The notes under the pieces are model-generated. The model was not told where the DNA came from and made no database searches. It was given only the letters and a program-made list of their open reading frames with translations. 64,000 bases of DNA, from positions 1,054,001 to 1,118,000 of the forward strand of contig NZ_JOOE01000001.1 of the NCBI RefSeq assembly GCF_000712135.1, given 5' to 3'. Shown piece by piece: positions 8,905 to 17,923 of the stretch. The translations under genes were made by a program, and so were the position numbers. Each line of letters begins with the position of its first letter. The stretch's first letter is position 1. This DNA is from Sphingomonas sp. UNC305MFCol5.2 (GTDB taxonomy: Bacteria; Pseudomonadota; Alphaproteobacteria; Sphingomonadales; Sphingomonadaceae).

Positions 8905-8932
8905 AGTGCTTGTGCAGCGGCGCACAAGCACT
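8905..8932. other. 11-bp perfect inverted repeat just before hspQ
   Basis: AGTGCTTGTGC and GCACAAGCACT with a 6-base loop (AGCGGC), ending 11 bases before the hspQ ATG. It could be a leader hairpin or an operator. No U-run follows, so it is not a terminator. Confidence 0.6.
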
Positions 8933-8943
8933 AGATTATTGGC

Positions 8944-9324
8944 ATGTCGCGTGAGCCCATCCCCGCTTTTCCCCTCGAAGCCGCAGTGCCGATGCCGCCG
9001 ATATCCTCGGCCCGCTTTGCGATCGGGGATGTGGTGCGCCACCGGATGTTCGATTTCCGCGGCGTGATTTTCGACGTGGATCCCGTCTTCGCCAATTCGG
9101 ACGAATGGTATGAAGCGATCCCCGAGGACGTACGGCCGCGCAAGGACCAGCCCTTCTACCATCTGCTCGCCGAGAATGCCGAATCGAGCTACATCGCCTA
9201 TGTCAGCCAACAGAATCTGGTGGTCGACGAAACCGACGAACCCGTCGATCATCCCGCGATCGCGGGCCTGTTCGAGCGCTATGCCGGCGGGCGGTACAAG
9301 CTGAAGCCGCTTCATCGGCACTAG
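8944..9324 (+). CDS. hspQ: heat shock protein HspQ (hemimethylated DNA-binding / YccV family)
   Basis: A 126-residue cytoplasmic protein of the HspQ/YccV family. The family core runs from about residue 25 (ARFAIGDVVRHRMFDFRGVI) through DVDPVFANSDEWYE to YHLLAEN and YIAYVSQQNLV. In enterobacteria HspQ helps degrade denatured DnaA and modulates the Lon protease. Alphaproteobacterial members have an N-terminal extension as seen here. No strong ribosome-binding site is visible; instead an 11-bp inverted repeat lies just before the start. A strong rho-independent terminator follows the stop. Confidence 0.92.
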   Translation: MSREPIPAFPLEAAVPMPPISSARFAIGDVVRHRMFDFRGVIFDVDPVFANSDEWYEAIPEDVRPRKDQPFYHLLAENAESSYIAYVSQQNLVVDETDEPVDHPAIAGLFERYAGGRYKLKPLHRH

Positions 9325-9356
9325 AAAAAGGGGGCCGCGCGGCCCCCTTTCCTTTT
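9325..9356. terminator. bidirectional rho-independent terminator
   Basis: GGGGGCC and GGCCCCC around GCGC, with AAAAA before and TTTCCTTTT after, between the convergent hspQ and TonB-receptor genes; works in either direction. Confidence 0.92.
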
Positions 9357-9360
9357 GCGC

Positions 9361-12150
9361 TCAAAATTGCGCGGTGAAACGCCCGTAGAGGAAACGTCCG
9401 TTGAAGCCGAACGGCGAGAAGCTGCTGTACGGCTGGTAATAGGCGTCGACCGGATAGAAGCCGCCCACATTGGTCGGGCGCGCACCGGTAGGCCGCGCGG
9501 TCGGGTAGACATCGAACAGATTGTTCGCGCCGAACGCGAAGGTGGCGTGCTCCTTGAGCGTCACGCGCAGCTCGAGATCGGTGACCCATTTGGGCTCGAG
9601 GAATACGTCGTCGGGGCCATAAGCTGTCAGGCTGGTGGGATCGGCGATCGGCGCGGTGGCGCCGGGAGCAATGACTTCGCCGTAGCGCGTGGTGCGTGCG
9701 GTGATCCCGAACGCGCCCAGTGATCCGTCCGCGCTGAGCACGACCTTGTCCCTCGGCTGACCGTTGGTGAAGCGGATTCCCTCGACGCGGCCGAACAGGA
9801 CCAGCCCCGGGATCTGCGCCAGCGGCCCGAGATCGGTGATCCGGCGATCGATCTTGTTGGTGTTGCGGTTATAGGCCGCCGAGAGCGACCAGTTGCCAAG
9901 CGACTCCAGCCCGATGCGATAGGTGGCCACCACATCGACGCCCTGGGTGGTGGTATCGAGGCCGTTGATGAAGAAGCGTGCAGCGCCGACCGACTGGAAG
10001 CCGTTGGCGTCGAGCACTGCCTTCACCGCGGCGTTAACCGCCGCCGTGCCGCTGCCCGCCGCGCCGAGATTCTCGGTAAGGACGATCCGGTCCTTGATCT
10101 TGATGTGATAATAGTCGGCGGTGAGGCTGAAGCCGCGGAAAGGGTTGAGCGTGGCGCCTGCGCTCCAGTTGACCGATTTTTCGGGCTCGAGCGGCTTCGA
10201 ACCGAGCGCGAGCGCCACCGGACTGGAGACCGGCTGGGTGCTGATCTCGACCGGCACGCCCGAGATGAAATTGGTCGAAGTGGTCGTGAAGTATTGCTGG
10301 TGGAGCGAGGGCGCGCGAAAGCCGTTCGACACCGAGCCACGGATCGCGATGCCGGGAGTGAACTCGTAGCGCGCGGCTAGCTTGCCGTTCAGCGTGCCGC
10401 CGAAATCGGAGAAATGCTCGTAGCGGCCCGCGGCGGTGACGGTGAAGCCCTGAAACAGGTCGGTGTCGAGCTCGACATAGCCGGCATAGCTGTGCCGGCT
10501 CACATCGGTTTCGGCGGAGGCGGGGAAGCCCGGAAAACCCTGCGCGCCGACCAATGCGCCGCGGCCGGGGAAAGTGCAGATGCCGGTCACTGCGTTATAG
10601 ACGCCGCCCTGCGTCGCGCAGTTCGGCGCGGTGGTCGCGAACGCTGCCCGGAAATAGGGCCCGATCGCATAGGATTGAGTCTCCCCGGGGCGGATGTTGA
10701 ACGCGTCGTTGCGATATTCGGCGCCAAACGCGAGCGTCAGCGGCTTGGCGAGCCCGAAATCGAATTCCTTGCTGAGATCGAGGTTCGCGGTGAGCTGACC
10801 GAAGGCCAGGCCGCCCGAATCGAAATCGCGCTGCGATGTGGGGCCGTACGACGTGTTGAGGCTGTTCTCGGTGCGATAATCGAACTGGTTGTGGCCGTAG
10901 ACGACCGAGAGATCGGCGGAGAAGCCGGCAACGTCGCCGCGAATGCCGAGCGCGGCCGAATAGTCGGTCAGGTCCGAGTGGATGAAGGGCAGGAAGCCGT
11001 CGGCCCTAAGCGGGACGAAGTTCGCCGTCGTGGGAGTGGTCGCCGGGCTGATGACTGACCAGTCGCGGTTGTTCGCTGAGGCCGACTGGCGCCAGTTCGC
11101 GGCGCTCAGACCGTCGCGCTTGGAATAGGAGCCGAAGGCATAGAGCTCGAACGTGCCGATCGGCACGCCCGTGTTGACGAAGACGTTATAGTCCTCGGTC
11201 TTCGGGTCGCCGTACCGGAAGTTGAGCCGATTGAAGCCGATTTCGCGCGAGTCGAACGCAGCGGTCGGGCGGTTGTAGTTCGGTCGGAGATCGTATCCGG
11301 CGCGATTGGTATTGTCGCGGTCGCGATATTCGGCGGTGATGTTGAAATAGCCTTCGGGACCGATCGGCAGGCCGACATTGAAGCCCAGGGTCCACAGATC
11401 GCCGTCATTGGCCTTGCGTTCGCCGCTGCGATTCGCGGCGAGGATGCGGCCGTCGGCGGGATCGAACACCGGCTGGCCGCCGGTCAGCGCGAGCCCGGTG
11501 ACGTTGGGCACACCGCTCATCGTGGTGATGTACTTGCCGTAGCTCACCGATGCGCGGCCGCCATGATTGGCGCGCTTCAATTGTACGTTGATCACGCCGG
11601 CGATCGCGTCCGAGCCATATTGCGACGAGGCGCCGTCGCGCAGCACTTCGATCCGGTCGATCGCGAGCGCGGGAATGGTATTGAGATCGACCGCGGCCGA
11701 GCCGCGTCCCACCGATCCGTTGACGTTGAGCAGCGCCGTCACGTGACGGCGCTTGCCGTTGACCAGCACCAAAGTCTGGTCGGGCGCGAGGCCGCGCAGC
11801 GACGCGGGGCGGATCACGTCGGTGCCATCGGTGATCGAAGGCTGCGGGAAGTTGAACGACGGGACGAGATTGTTGAGGATCTTGTTAGTCTCCCCCAGTC
11901 CCGAGCTGGAGAGCGCCTCGGACGAGATCACGTCGATCGGCACCGGACTGTCGGCGACAGTGCGGTTCGCGGCGCGCGTGCCGGTGACGACGATGACATT
12001 GCCAGGATCGTCGTCGGGCACCGCATCGGCGGGCGTGGCGCCTTCGACCTGGGTCGCCGGCGGAGTCGCGTCAGTCTGCGCCTGTGCCGAAGCCACGAAT
12101 GCAAATGCCGAAGCAGAGACCAAGAGCATCGAGATAATCGAGCGTCGCAT
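9361..12150 (-). CDS. TonB-dependent outer-membrane receptor
   Basis: A 929-residue outer-membrane protein. A signal peptide covers about residues 1-24 (ends ASAQA), followed by a probable TonB box (NVIVVTGTR), a plug domain (PASLRGLAPDQTLVLVNGKR, IDRIEVLRDGASSQYGSDAIAGVINV), and a 22-strand barrel ending in Phe (RFTAQF). It imports a large or scarce ligand using the proton-motive force via TonB-ExbBD. Barrel sequence and context give no clue to the ligand: neighbours are hspQ and ribosomal protein genes, and no regulator or enzyme is linked. The 313-bp gap upstream (12151-12463) holds no gene, only this gene's leader and the rplU promoter. Confidence 0.95.
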   Translation of the reverse strand: MRRSIISMLLVSASAFAFVASAQAQTDATPPATQVEGATPADAVPDDDPGNVIVVTGTRAANRTVADSPVPIDVISSEALSSSGLGETNKILNNLVPSFNFPQPSITDGTDVIRPASLRGLAPDQTLVLVNGKRRHVTALLNVNGSVGRGSAAVDLNTIPALAIDRIEVLRDGASSQYGSDAIAGVINVQLKRANHGGRASVSYGKYITTMSGVPNVTGLALTGGQPVFDPADGRILAANRSGERKANDGDLWTLGFNVGLPIGPEGYFNITAEYRDRDNTNRAGYDLRPNYNRPTAAFDSREIGFNRLNFRYGDPKTEDYNVFVNTGVPIGTFELYAFGSYSKRDGLSAANWRQSASANNRDWSVISPATTPTTANFVPLRADGFLPFIHSDLTDYSAALGIRGDVAGFSADLSVVYGHNQFDYRTENSLNTSYGPTSQRDFDSGGLAFGQLTANLDLSKEFDFGLAKPLTLAFGAEYRNDAFNIRPGETQSYAIGPYFRAAFATTAPNCATQGGVYNAVTGICTFPGRGALVGAQGFPGFPASAETDVSRHSYAGYVELDTDLFQGFTVTAAGRYEHFSDFGGTLNGKLAARYEFTPGIAIRGSVSNGFRAPSLHQQYFTTTSTNFISGVPVEISTQPVSSPVALALGSKPLEPEKSVNWSAGATLNPFRGFSLTADYYHIKIKDRIVLTENLGAAGSGTAAVNAAVKAVLDANGFQSVGAARFFINGLDTTTQGVDVVATYRIGLESLGNWSLSAAYNRNTNKIDRRITDLGPLAQIPGLVLFGRVEGIRFTNGQPRDKVVLSADGSLGAFGITARTTRYGEVIAPGATAPIADPTSLTAYGPDDVFLEPKWVTDLELRVTLKEHATFAFGANNLFDVYPTARPTGARPTNVGGFYPVDAYYQPYSSFSPFGFNGRFLYGRFTAQF

Positions 12151-12371
12151 GATTTTGCCTCCCTTGGGGGTTCCCCCTCCCCGGAGAACATCATGCGCGC
12201 ATCCTTCTGTAACGAAAGAGCAACCTTTGTGCGCTGCAATACTATTTCAGAGGCTGTTGCTACGGCGCAACATTCTGGAAATACTGCCCTCGCGAAACCG
12301 GCAGATGACGGCACTCGACCGGAGCCCATGCAAAATCGCCTATTCCCGCGTGTGAAAATGGCACTCCCCGG

Positions 12372-12400
12372 TTGACAGCGCGGGCCTCTTCGCATAGCTG
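12372..12400 (+). promoter_or_regulatory. probable promoter of rplU-rpmA
   Basis: TTGACA (12372-12377), a 17-base spacer, then TAGCTG (12395-12400). The perfect -35 and right distance (about 63 bases) to the rplU start support it; the -10 is poor. Confidence 0.5.
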
Positions 12401-12463
12401 CGCCCTTCCTCCTGCCGGGGTAATCCTTGGCGGGCACTAGCTTTTGTAGGTTGAGACATCGCC

Positions 12464-12844
12464 ATGTTCGCTATCGTGCGCACGGGCGGCAAGCAGTATC
12501 GCGTTGCCGCCGGAGACAAGATCGTCGTCGAGAAGCTCGACGGAGAGGCCGGTTCGACGGTCACGCTGGGCGACGTTCTGCTCGCCGGCGAGGGCAGCGA
12601 ACTGAAGCCGACCGACGGCCTGACCGTCTCGGCCGAGATCATCGCGCAGGCGAAGGGCGAGAAGGTCATCGTCTTCAAGAAGCGCCGTCGGCACAATTAT
12701 CGCCGCAAGAACGGCCATCGCCAGAACCACACGATCCTGAAGATCACCGCGATCGGTGCGCAGGAAGAGAAGAAGAAGGCCGCGCCCAAGGCGAAGAAGG
12801 CCGCAGCTCCCGCCGAGGCAGAAGCCCCGGCCGCGGAAGCGTAA
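12464..12844 (+). CDS. rplU: 50S ribosomal protein L21
   Basis: Binds 23S rRNA in the large ribosomal subunit. Residues 1-103 are standard L21 ([20 protein letters not shown] at the start; [20 protein letters not shown] near the end of the core). After the core comes a Lys/Ala/Glu-rich tail of about 23 residues ending EAPAAEA, an extension usual for sphingomonads. It lies 24 bases ahead of rpmA in the conserved rplU-rpmA operon. Confidence 0.98.
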   Translation: MFAIVRTGGKQYRVAAGDKIVVEKLDGEAGSTVTLGDVLLAGEGSELKPTDGLTVSAEIIAQAKGEKVIVFKKRRRHNYRRKNGHRQNHTILKITAIGAQEEKKKAAPKAKKAAAPAEAEAPAAEA

Positions 12845-12868
12845 GCGAGATACGAGGAGTAACGCAAA

Positions 12869-13138
12869 ATGGCACATAAGAAAGCAGGCGGCTCTTCGCG
12901 CAACGGCCGCGATTCGGCAGGCCGTCGTCTCGGCGTCAAGAAGTTCGGCAGCGAAGCCGTGATCGCGGGCAACATCATCGTGCGCCAGCGCGGCACCAAG
13001 ATCTATCCGGGCGTGAACGTGGGCATGGGCAAGGACCATACCCTTTTCGCGCTTACCGACGGCCGCGTGTCGTTCAAGGTCGGCAAGCTCGGCCGCAAAT
13101 TCTGTTCGGTAGACATGATTGCGGAAGCGGCCGAATAA
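12869..13138 (+). CDS. rpmA: 50S ribosomal protein L27
   Basis: An 89-residue L27 ([20 protein letters not shown] at the start), whose N-terminal arm reaches the peptidyl-transferase centre. A good ribosome-binding site (ACGAGGAG) precedes it. Co-transcribed with rplU; a rho-independent terminator follows 60 bases after the stop. In many alphaproteobacteria obgE and proB continue this operon, but here they lie about 8 kb away on the other strand. Confidence 0.98.
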   Translation: MAHKKAGGSSRNGRDSAGRRLGVKKFGSEAVIAGNIIVRQRGTKIYPGVNVGMGKDHTLFALTDGRVSFKVGKLGRKFCSVDMIAEAAE

Positions 13139-13200
13139 CATCGGGTAACCGGACGGGTTGCCCACCAGGGTGACCCGGGTCCGGCGAACGGACCAGCTGA

Positions 13201-13236
13201 AAAGGGAGACGGGTCACCCCGGCTCCCTTTTTCTTT
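13201..13236 (+). terminator. rho-independent terminator after rpmA
   Basis: AAAGGGAG pairs with CTCCCTTT across a 14-base loop, followed by TTTTTCTTT. The loop (CGGGTCACCCCGG) can itself pair with GGTGACCCG about 40 bases upstream. Confidence 0.85.
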
Positions 13237-13312
13237 GCTCCCTCGAAATGTGGCTGCAAACTGGGTGTCACAGTGACGCGCCAGGGGCACCACAAGACCG
13301 AGGAGACTGGTC

Positions 13313-13870
13313 ATGTTCGTGCGTACGCAAAGACTGACGTTGCGGCCCGGCTGGCGCGAAGATGCCGCCGAGCTCGCCCGTGCGATCGGGCACGAAAGCG
13401 TGGTGCGCAATCTCGCCCGCGCGCCCTGGCCCTATACGATCGAGGCAGCGGAGACCTTCGCTGCCAGCTTCGACGAATCGACCCAACCGAGATTCCTGAT
13501 CTTCGCGCATCAGGACGGCCCGTTGCGGCTGATCGGCGGGATCGGCATCGGCCCGTTCGAGAAGGAAGAGCACGAGCTCGGCTATTGGCTCACGCCCCAG
13601 GCGTGGGGCCGCGGCTATGCGACCGAGGCAGGGGCGGCGGTGCTGCGCGCGGCGCGAGCGGCGGGAATCCGTCGCGTCGTCGCCGGGCACTTTCTCGACA
13701 ACCCCGCCTCGGGGCGCGTGCTGCGCAAGCTGGGCTTCCGTCCGACCGGGCGGATGACTTCGGTCTATTCGCGCGGGCGCGGCGCCGCGGTCCCCTCGGT
13801 TCGGTTCGAACTCGATCTGGCCGGCGGCGACGTAGGCGACCACGATCCGCGAAACCGAATGGCGGCGTGA
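13313..13870 (+). CDS. GNAT-family N-acetyltransferase (RimJ/RimL type)
   Basis: A 185-residue cytoplasmic acyltransferase. N-terminal RTQRLTLRPGWREDAAELA and the acetyl-CoA-binding stretch ELGYWLTPQAWGRGYATEAG (motif A, Q/R-x-x-G-x-G/A) followed by NPASGRVLRKLGFRPTGR (motif B) are typical of the RimJ/L subgroup that acetylates ribosomal or other protein N-termini. A GAGGAG ribosome-binding site precedes the ATG. Position right after rpmA is conserved in several alphaproteobacteria, but the target is not known. A terminator separates it from rpmA, so it probably has its own promoter. Confidence 0.85.
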   Translation: MFVRTQRLTLRPGWREDAAELARAIGHESVVRNLARAPWPYTIEAAETFAASFDESTQPRFLIFAHQDGPLRLIGGIGIGPFEKEEHELGYWLTPQAWGRGYATEAGAAVLRAARAAGIRRVVAGHFLDNPASGRVLRKLGFRPTGRMTSVYSRGRGAAVPSVRFELDLAGGDVGDHDPRNRMAA

Positions 13871-13889
13871 CGATTCACGCCAAGCAAAG

Positions 13890-13955
13890 GGGCTGCGTTT
13901 CCTTTCTCCGCATCGGCCATCCGCCTGGATAGTCCCGATCACGGAAACGCAGCCC
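13890..13955. repeat. 13-bp perfect inverted repeat with 40-base loop
   Basis: GGGCTGCGTTTCC (13890-13902) and GGAAACGCAGCCC (13943-13955). It fills the gap between the GNAT and TetR genes. Function unknown: it could be a structured 3' end of the GNAT transcript or part of the tetR leader. Confidence 0.6.
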
Positions 13956-14027
13956 TATTCGCCGCTTTCGCCCCGGCGCTTCCTCCACTAAGCCGGGCTC
14001 CCCGAGAGCAAGAGTCAATCTCCGTCA

Positions 14028-14615
14028 ATGTCATCCAGTGCACGCAAGCGTCTGTCCCCCGAGGAATCACGCGACGCCGCGCTGGAAGCCGCCCGCGCGC
14101 TGCTGCTCGAGGCAGGGCCGCAGGCGGTCACGCTGAAGGCGGTTTCGGCGCGGATCGGGCGGACCCACGCCAATCTCCTCCATCATTTCGGTTCGGCCGC
14201 GGGCCTGCAGAAGGCGCTCGCCGCCAGTATCGCCGATTCCGTCACCGCCAAGATCGGCGCCGCAGTGTTGCGCGCGCGCACTGACGATCATGATCCGCGC
14301 GAAGTCGTCGATTTGACGTTCGACGCATTCGGCAAGGAAGGCGCCGGCGCGCTGGCGAGCTGGATGATCCTCAACGGCAACGAGGACGCGCTGGATCCCA
14401 TCCTCGAGGCAATCCACCGCCTCGTCGACGAGATCGCCGAAGAGCATGACGACATCCAGGGCTCGCTGCATGAAGAGACACTACAGCTGACTTTGATGGC
14501 GCTGGGCGACGCATTGCTCGGCGGGCCGATGGCCCGGGCCCTCTCGCTGCCCCGCGACAAGGCGCGCGAGATGGCCGCGGCGGCACTGCGTCACTCGGTG
14601 GTCAACGAGGATTAG
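14028..14615 (+). CDS. TetR/AcrR-family transcriptional regulator
   Basis: A 195-residue DNA-binding protein. Residues about 15-60 form the TetR helix-turn-helix (SRDAALEAARALLLEAGPQA, then VTLKAVSARIGRTHANLLHHFGS). The C-terminal helical part is the ligand/dimer domain and includes an unusually acidic run (EIAEEHDD). The effector and targets are unknown. It converges with the hybrid kinase gene, whose stop is 5 bases away, so the two 3' ends share almost no spacer. No divergent efflux gene is present, so a role in drug resistance is not suggested by context. Confidence 0.87.
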   Translation: MSSSARKRLSPEESRDAALEAARALLLEAGPQAVTLKAVSARIGRTHANLLHHFGSAAGLQKALAASIADSVTAKIGAAVLRARTDDHDPREVVDLTFDAFGKEGAGALASWMILNGNEDALDPILEAIHRLVDEIAEEHDDIQGSLHEETLQLTLMALGDALLGGPMARALSLPRDKAREMAAAALRHSVVNED

Positions 14616-14620
14616 GGCCC

Positions 14621-16609
14621 TCAGGCGGCCTGCTGGGTTCCCCGGCGCGCTTCATATTCCACGGCTTCGTTCACTGCGCGCGAAAGCGACGCCATCGTGA
14701 ACGGCTTGCGCAGCACCCCGCGGCCGCCGAACATATCGGCCTCCGCTTCGCCGGCGAAGCCGGTGACGAACAGCACCGCCACGCCGTCCAGCCGCTCGCC
14801 GAGGCTGGCGATCATCTCAGGGCCGGTCTGCCCAGGCATCAGCACGTCGGAGATGACGAGGTCGAGCGACGCCATTCCCGCAACGGCAACGGGGGCCGCC
14901 AGCGGATCGGAGCAGGAGGTCACCCGGTGCCCCAGTTCCTGCAGCGCGCCCACGGTCGCGCCAAGCACGCGCGGATCGTCCTCCACCACCAGAATGTCAT
15001 AGACCTTCGCCGGTACGGCTTCCTCCATCACGGGCGCCGCCAGCGCAGGCGCCGGTGCCGGTGCTTCCAAGGCTTCGGTTGCCGCCTCCCCGGTATGCCG
15101 CGGGAGATAGACCATCACCTTGGTGCCGCCCCCGAGTACGGTCTCGATCCCGATCTCACCCCCCGATTGGCGCACGAAGCCGAAGATCTGGCTGAGGCCG
15201 AGGCCGGTGCCCTTGCCCACCGGTTTGGTCGTGAAGAAGGGCTCGAACACGCGATCCAGCACCTCGGGCGTCATTCCGCAGCCGGTGTCCGCAACGGTGA
15301 TGGTGACATAATCGCCCGCCGGGCACTCGCCGACCTGGTTCGCCTCGAGCGTGGCGCCATCGGTCGTGATCGTCAGCGTCCCCCGCCCTTCCATCGCGTC
15401 GCGGGCATTGACCGCCAGATTGAGCAGTGCGTTCTCGAGCTGGTGCCGATCGACCCAGACCGCCCACTGCTTGCCCGCATCGCGCGTCTTGACCTTGATC
15501 GTGTCGCCCAGCGTACGATCGAGCAGATCGGACATGCCTGCGATCAGCCCGCCCGCCTCGACCGGTTCGGGCAATAAAGGCTCCGAGCGCGAGAAAGCGA
15601 GCAGCCGCCGGGTCAGCGCGGCGGCGCGGTTGGCGCCCTCCATCGCATTCTCGATATGCTGCTGGGCGTCGGGGCCTCCGGTATGGAGATGGCGTTTGGC
15701 GAGTTCGAGACCGCCGAGAACGACCGCGAGCATATTGTTGAAATCGTGCGCGATACCGCCGGTGAGCTGGCCCACCGCTTCCATCTTCTGGACCTGACGA
15801 AGTTGCGCCTCGGCGTGCGCGCGCTCATGCGCTTCGGCGCGCAGATCGGCGGTCGCGGCGTCGACCGCGAGCTGGAGCTCAGCCGCGCGCTCGCGTTGCG
15901 CGGTCGCCTCGGCGTCGGCGGCGGCGCGCTCTCCCTCGGCCGCGATCGCCAGCCAGCCGAGCAGCACCGCACCGACGACGATCATCACGCCGAACCCGGT
16001 GAGGATTCGCGAGGCGAAGCTCGAATTGTCGATCAAGTCCCCGGCTGCGCGCGTCCGGTCGCGCAGCAGCACGCGCTCGGAATCGACGATCCGGGTGAGC
16101 AGAGTCTCCACGGCCTGCCGCGCCGGGCTCTGCCGGACGCGATAATAGCTGCCCCATGCGTCGTTGTGGCGTTTGTAGGTCGAATAGAGCGCGGTTTCGC
16201 TCAGTTCCCGCCCGCGCACCTCGAAAGCCCGCCGCAACTGGGCAATCTGCCCCTGCTGCCGCGGACTGTCCCGAGTGAGCTGTTGCAGCCGCGCTAGCTG
16301 CTCGGCAGCACGCCCCCATTGCGCCGAATATTGCTGACCGAGCGTCTTGTCGGCGCTGACCACATAGCGGCCCAAAGCCGCCTCCGCCGCGGAGACAGCG
16401 ACGGAGAGCTGGTTGGCGCGGATGACGACTTCGAAAGTATGCTGCTGGAGTGCGACGGCGCGGTCGCGCTCTTGATCGGTACGTTGCTGAAGGACGATGA
16501 TCGCCACCAGCACGCCCAGCCCGAGCATGGCGAGCAAACCGAGCACGAGGATACGCCAGTTCGTCACGCGACGAACGCGCTCCAGCACAATGACTTGCCC
16601 CTCACTCAT
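14621..16609 (-). CDS. CHASE3-domain hybrid sensor histidine kinase
   Basis: A 662-residue inner-membrane sensor. Order: TM1 (about 18-41), a periplasmic CHASE3-like helical domain (about 45-195), TM2 (about 201-222), coiled coil (225-275), HisKA with phospho-acceptor His288 in GGIAHDFNN, a full HATPase_c (NLAVNARDAM, DTGCGM, GKGTGLGLS), then a Pro/Ala linker and a receiver domain with acidic pocket VVEDDPR and phospho-Asp about 588 in LVISDVLMPG, Lys in LRKPF. All catalytic residues are present. The output partner is not encoded nearby. Monocistronic; the leading ligand-sensing region gives no clue to the signal. Confidence 0.93.
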   Translation of the reverse strand: MSEGQVIVLERVRRVTNWRILVLGLLAMLGLGVLVAIIVLQQRTDQERDRAVALQQHTFEVVIRANQLSVAVSAAEAALGRYVVSADKTLGQQYSAQWGRAAEQLARLQQLTRDSPRQQGQIAQLRRAFEVRGRELSETALYSTYKRHNDAWGSYYRVRQSPARQAVETLLTRIVDSERVLLRDRTRAAGDLIDNSSFASRILTGFGVMIVVGAVLLGWLAIAAEGERAAADAEATAQRERAAELQLAVDAATADLRAEAHERAHAEAQLRQVQKMEAVGQLTGGIAHDFNNMLAVVLGGLELAKRHLHTGGPDAQQHIENAMEGANRAAALTRRLLAFSRSEPLLPEPVEAGGLIAGMSDLLDRTLGDTIKVKTRDAGKQWAVWVDRHQLENALLNLAVNARDAMEGRGTLTITTDGATLEANQVGECPAGDYVTITVADTGCGMTPEVLDRVFEPFFTTKPVGKGTGLGLSQIFGFVRQSGGEIGIETVLGGGTKVMVYLPRHTGEAATEALEAPAPAPALAAPVMEEAVPAKVYDILVVEDDPRVLGATVGALQELGHRVTSCSDPLAAPVAVAGMASLDLVISDVLMPGQTGPEMIASLGERLDGVAVLFVTGFAGEAEADMFGGRGVLRKPFTMASLSRAVNEAVEYEARRGTQQAA

Positions 16610-16659
16610 AGAGCGAATCTAAGGTGCAGAAGCTCCGGGGGGAAGCGATTAGAGTCGCT

Positions 16660-17922
16660 TCAGCTTATCACGCCCACGCTTCGGCCCGCGGCACGGAACA
16701 TTTCGAGGATTCGCGTAACCTGCTCGGCCGTATGTTCGGCGCAAAGCGAGCAACGCAGCAGATAGGTGCCGGCCGGCGTCGCAGGCGGACGCGCCATGTT
16801 GACGTAAAGGCCGCCGTCGAGCAGCGCCTGCCACATCGTCACGGCCTGCTCCTGATCCTCCAGGATCACTGCGATGATCGCGCTGTCCGGCTTTTCGGTA
16901 CCGAGACGGAAGCCCATTTCCTTGAGCCCGCCGTGCAAGGTCCGGGCGTTTTCCCAGAGATGCGCGCGCTTGTTGTGCGCGAACCGGAGCTTGCGGATCG
17001 ACGCTGCGGCGGTCGCAACCACCGAAGGCGGCAGCGAGGCAGTGAAGATATAGGGGCGGCAGGCCAGCCGGATCGCCTCGAACTTGGGATGGTTCGACAC
17101 ACAGAAGCCGCCGACGGTGCCGACCGATTTGGAGAAGGTGCCGACGATGAAGTCGACATCGCCTTCGCAGCCCTGCTCCTCATATACGCCGCGGCCATTG
17201 GGGCCGTAAAAGCCCATAGAATGCGCTTCGTCGCTGAGCACCATGGCGCCGTGCTTCTTGGCGACCGCGACCATCTCCTTGAGCGGAGCGATGTCGCCGA
17301 GCATCGAATAGACGCCCTCCAGCACCACCAATTTGCCCGGCTCCTTCGGCAGGCGGCCGAGGCGCTTGTCGAGATCCTCGACGCTGTTGTGGCGGAAGCG
17401 GACGATCTCGGCATTGCCCTGCTGGCAGCCGTCATAGATCGAGGCATGGCTGTCGGCGTCGAGAATGACATACTCGCCCTTCCCCGCCAGCGTGCTGATC
17501 ATCCCGAGATTGGCCATATAGCCGGTCGAGAAGACGATCGCGCCCGAGACGCCGTAGAACTCGCGCAGAGCCTCCTCGACTTCCATATGGTCGCGAAAGG
17601 TGCCGTTGAGCATGCGGCTGCCGTTGGTGCCCGAACCGAACTGGTCGAGCGCGTCCTTGCCGGCCTGAATCACGTCCGGATCGAACGTCATGCCCATGTA
17701 GTTGTAGGTGCCGAGCAGGATCGTGTCCTTGCCCGCGATCACCGCTTCGGTAGGCGATTTGACCTGGTCCATCACGATCGCGAACGGATCGGTGACGCCG
17801 GTATCGATCAGCGCCTGGCGCTCGGCGATGAGCCCGTCGAACTTGGACATCAGGTCGCGCTCGGGAGCGACGTCCTCGGGGTTCTCGGGAAGCGCGTCGG
17901 CGGTCTGGATGGCGTCGGTCAT
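16660..17922 (-). CDS. spt: serine palmitoyltransferase, soluble homodimeric type
   Basis: Condenses L-serine with a palmitoyl thioester to 3-ketodihydrosphingosine, the first step of sphingolipid synthesis; cytoplasmic, PLP-dependent alpha-oxoamine synthase. The protein is 420 residues, the same length as the structurally studied Sphingomonas paucimobilis enzyme and very similar throughout. Key residues are visible: PLP-lysine K265 in GTFSKSVGTVGG, ring-stacking H159 in DADSHASIYDG, D231 and H234 in SDEAHSMGF, and the substrate-tail RPPATPAGT loop. The dedicated ACP gene ends one base upstream, so the acyl donor is probably acyl-ACP as in Caulobacter. Strong marker for the family Sphingomonadaceae. 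Confidence 0.97.
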   Translation of the reverse strand: MTDAIQTADALPENPEDVAPERDLMSKFDGLIAERQALIDTGVTDPFAIVMDQVKSPTEAVIAGKDTILLGTYNYMGMTFDPDVIQAGKDALDQFGSGTNGSRMLNGTFRDHMEVEEALREFYGVSGAIVFSTGYMANLGMISTLAGKGEYVILDADSHASIYDGCQQGNAEIVRFRHNSVEDLDKRLGRLPKEPGKLVVLEGVYSMLGDIAPLKEMVAVAKKHGAMVLSDEAHSMGFYGPNGRGVYEEQGCEGDVDFIVGTFSKSVGTVGGFCVSNHPKFEAIRLACRPYIFTASLPPSVVATAAASIRKLRFAHNKRAHLWENARTLHGGLKEMGFRLGTEKPDSAIIAVILEDQEQAVTMWQALLDGGLYVNMARPPATPAGTYLLRCSLCAEHTAEQVTRILEMFRAAGRSVGVIS

Positions 17923-17923
17923 G

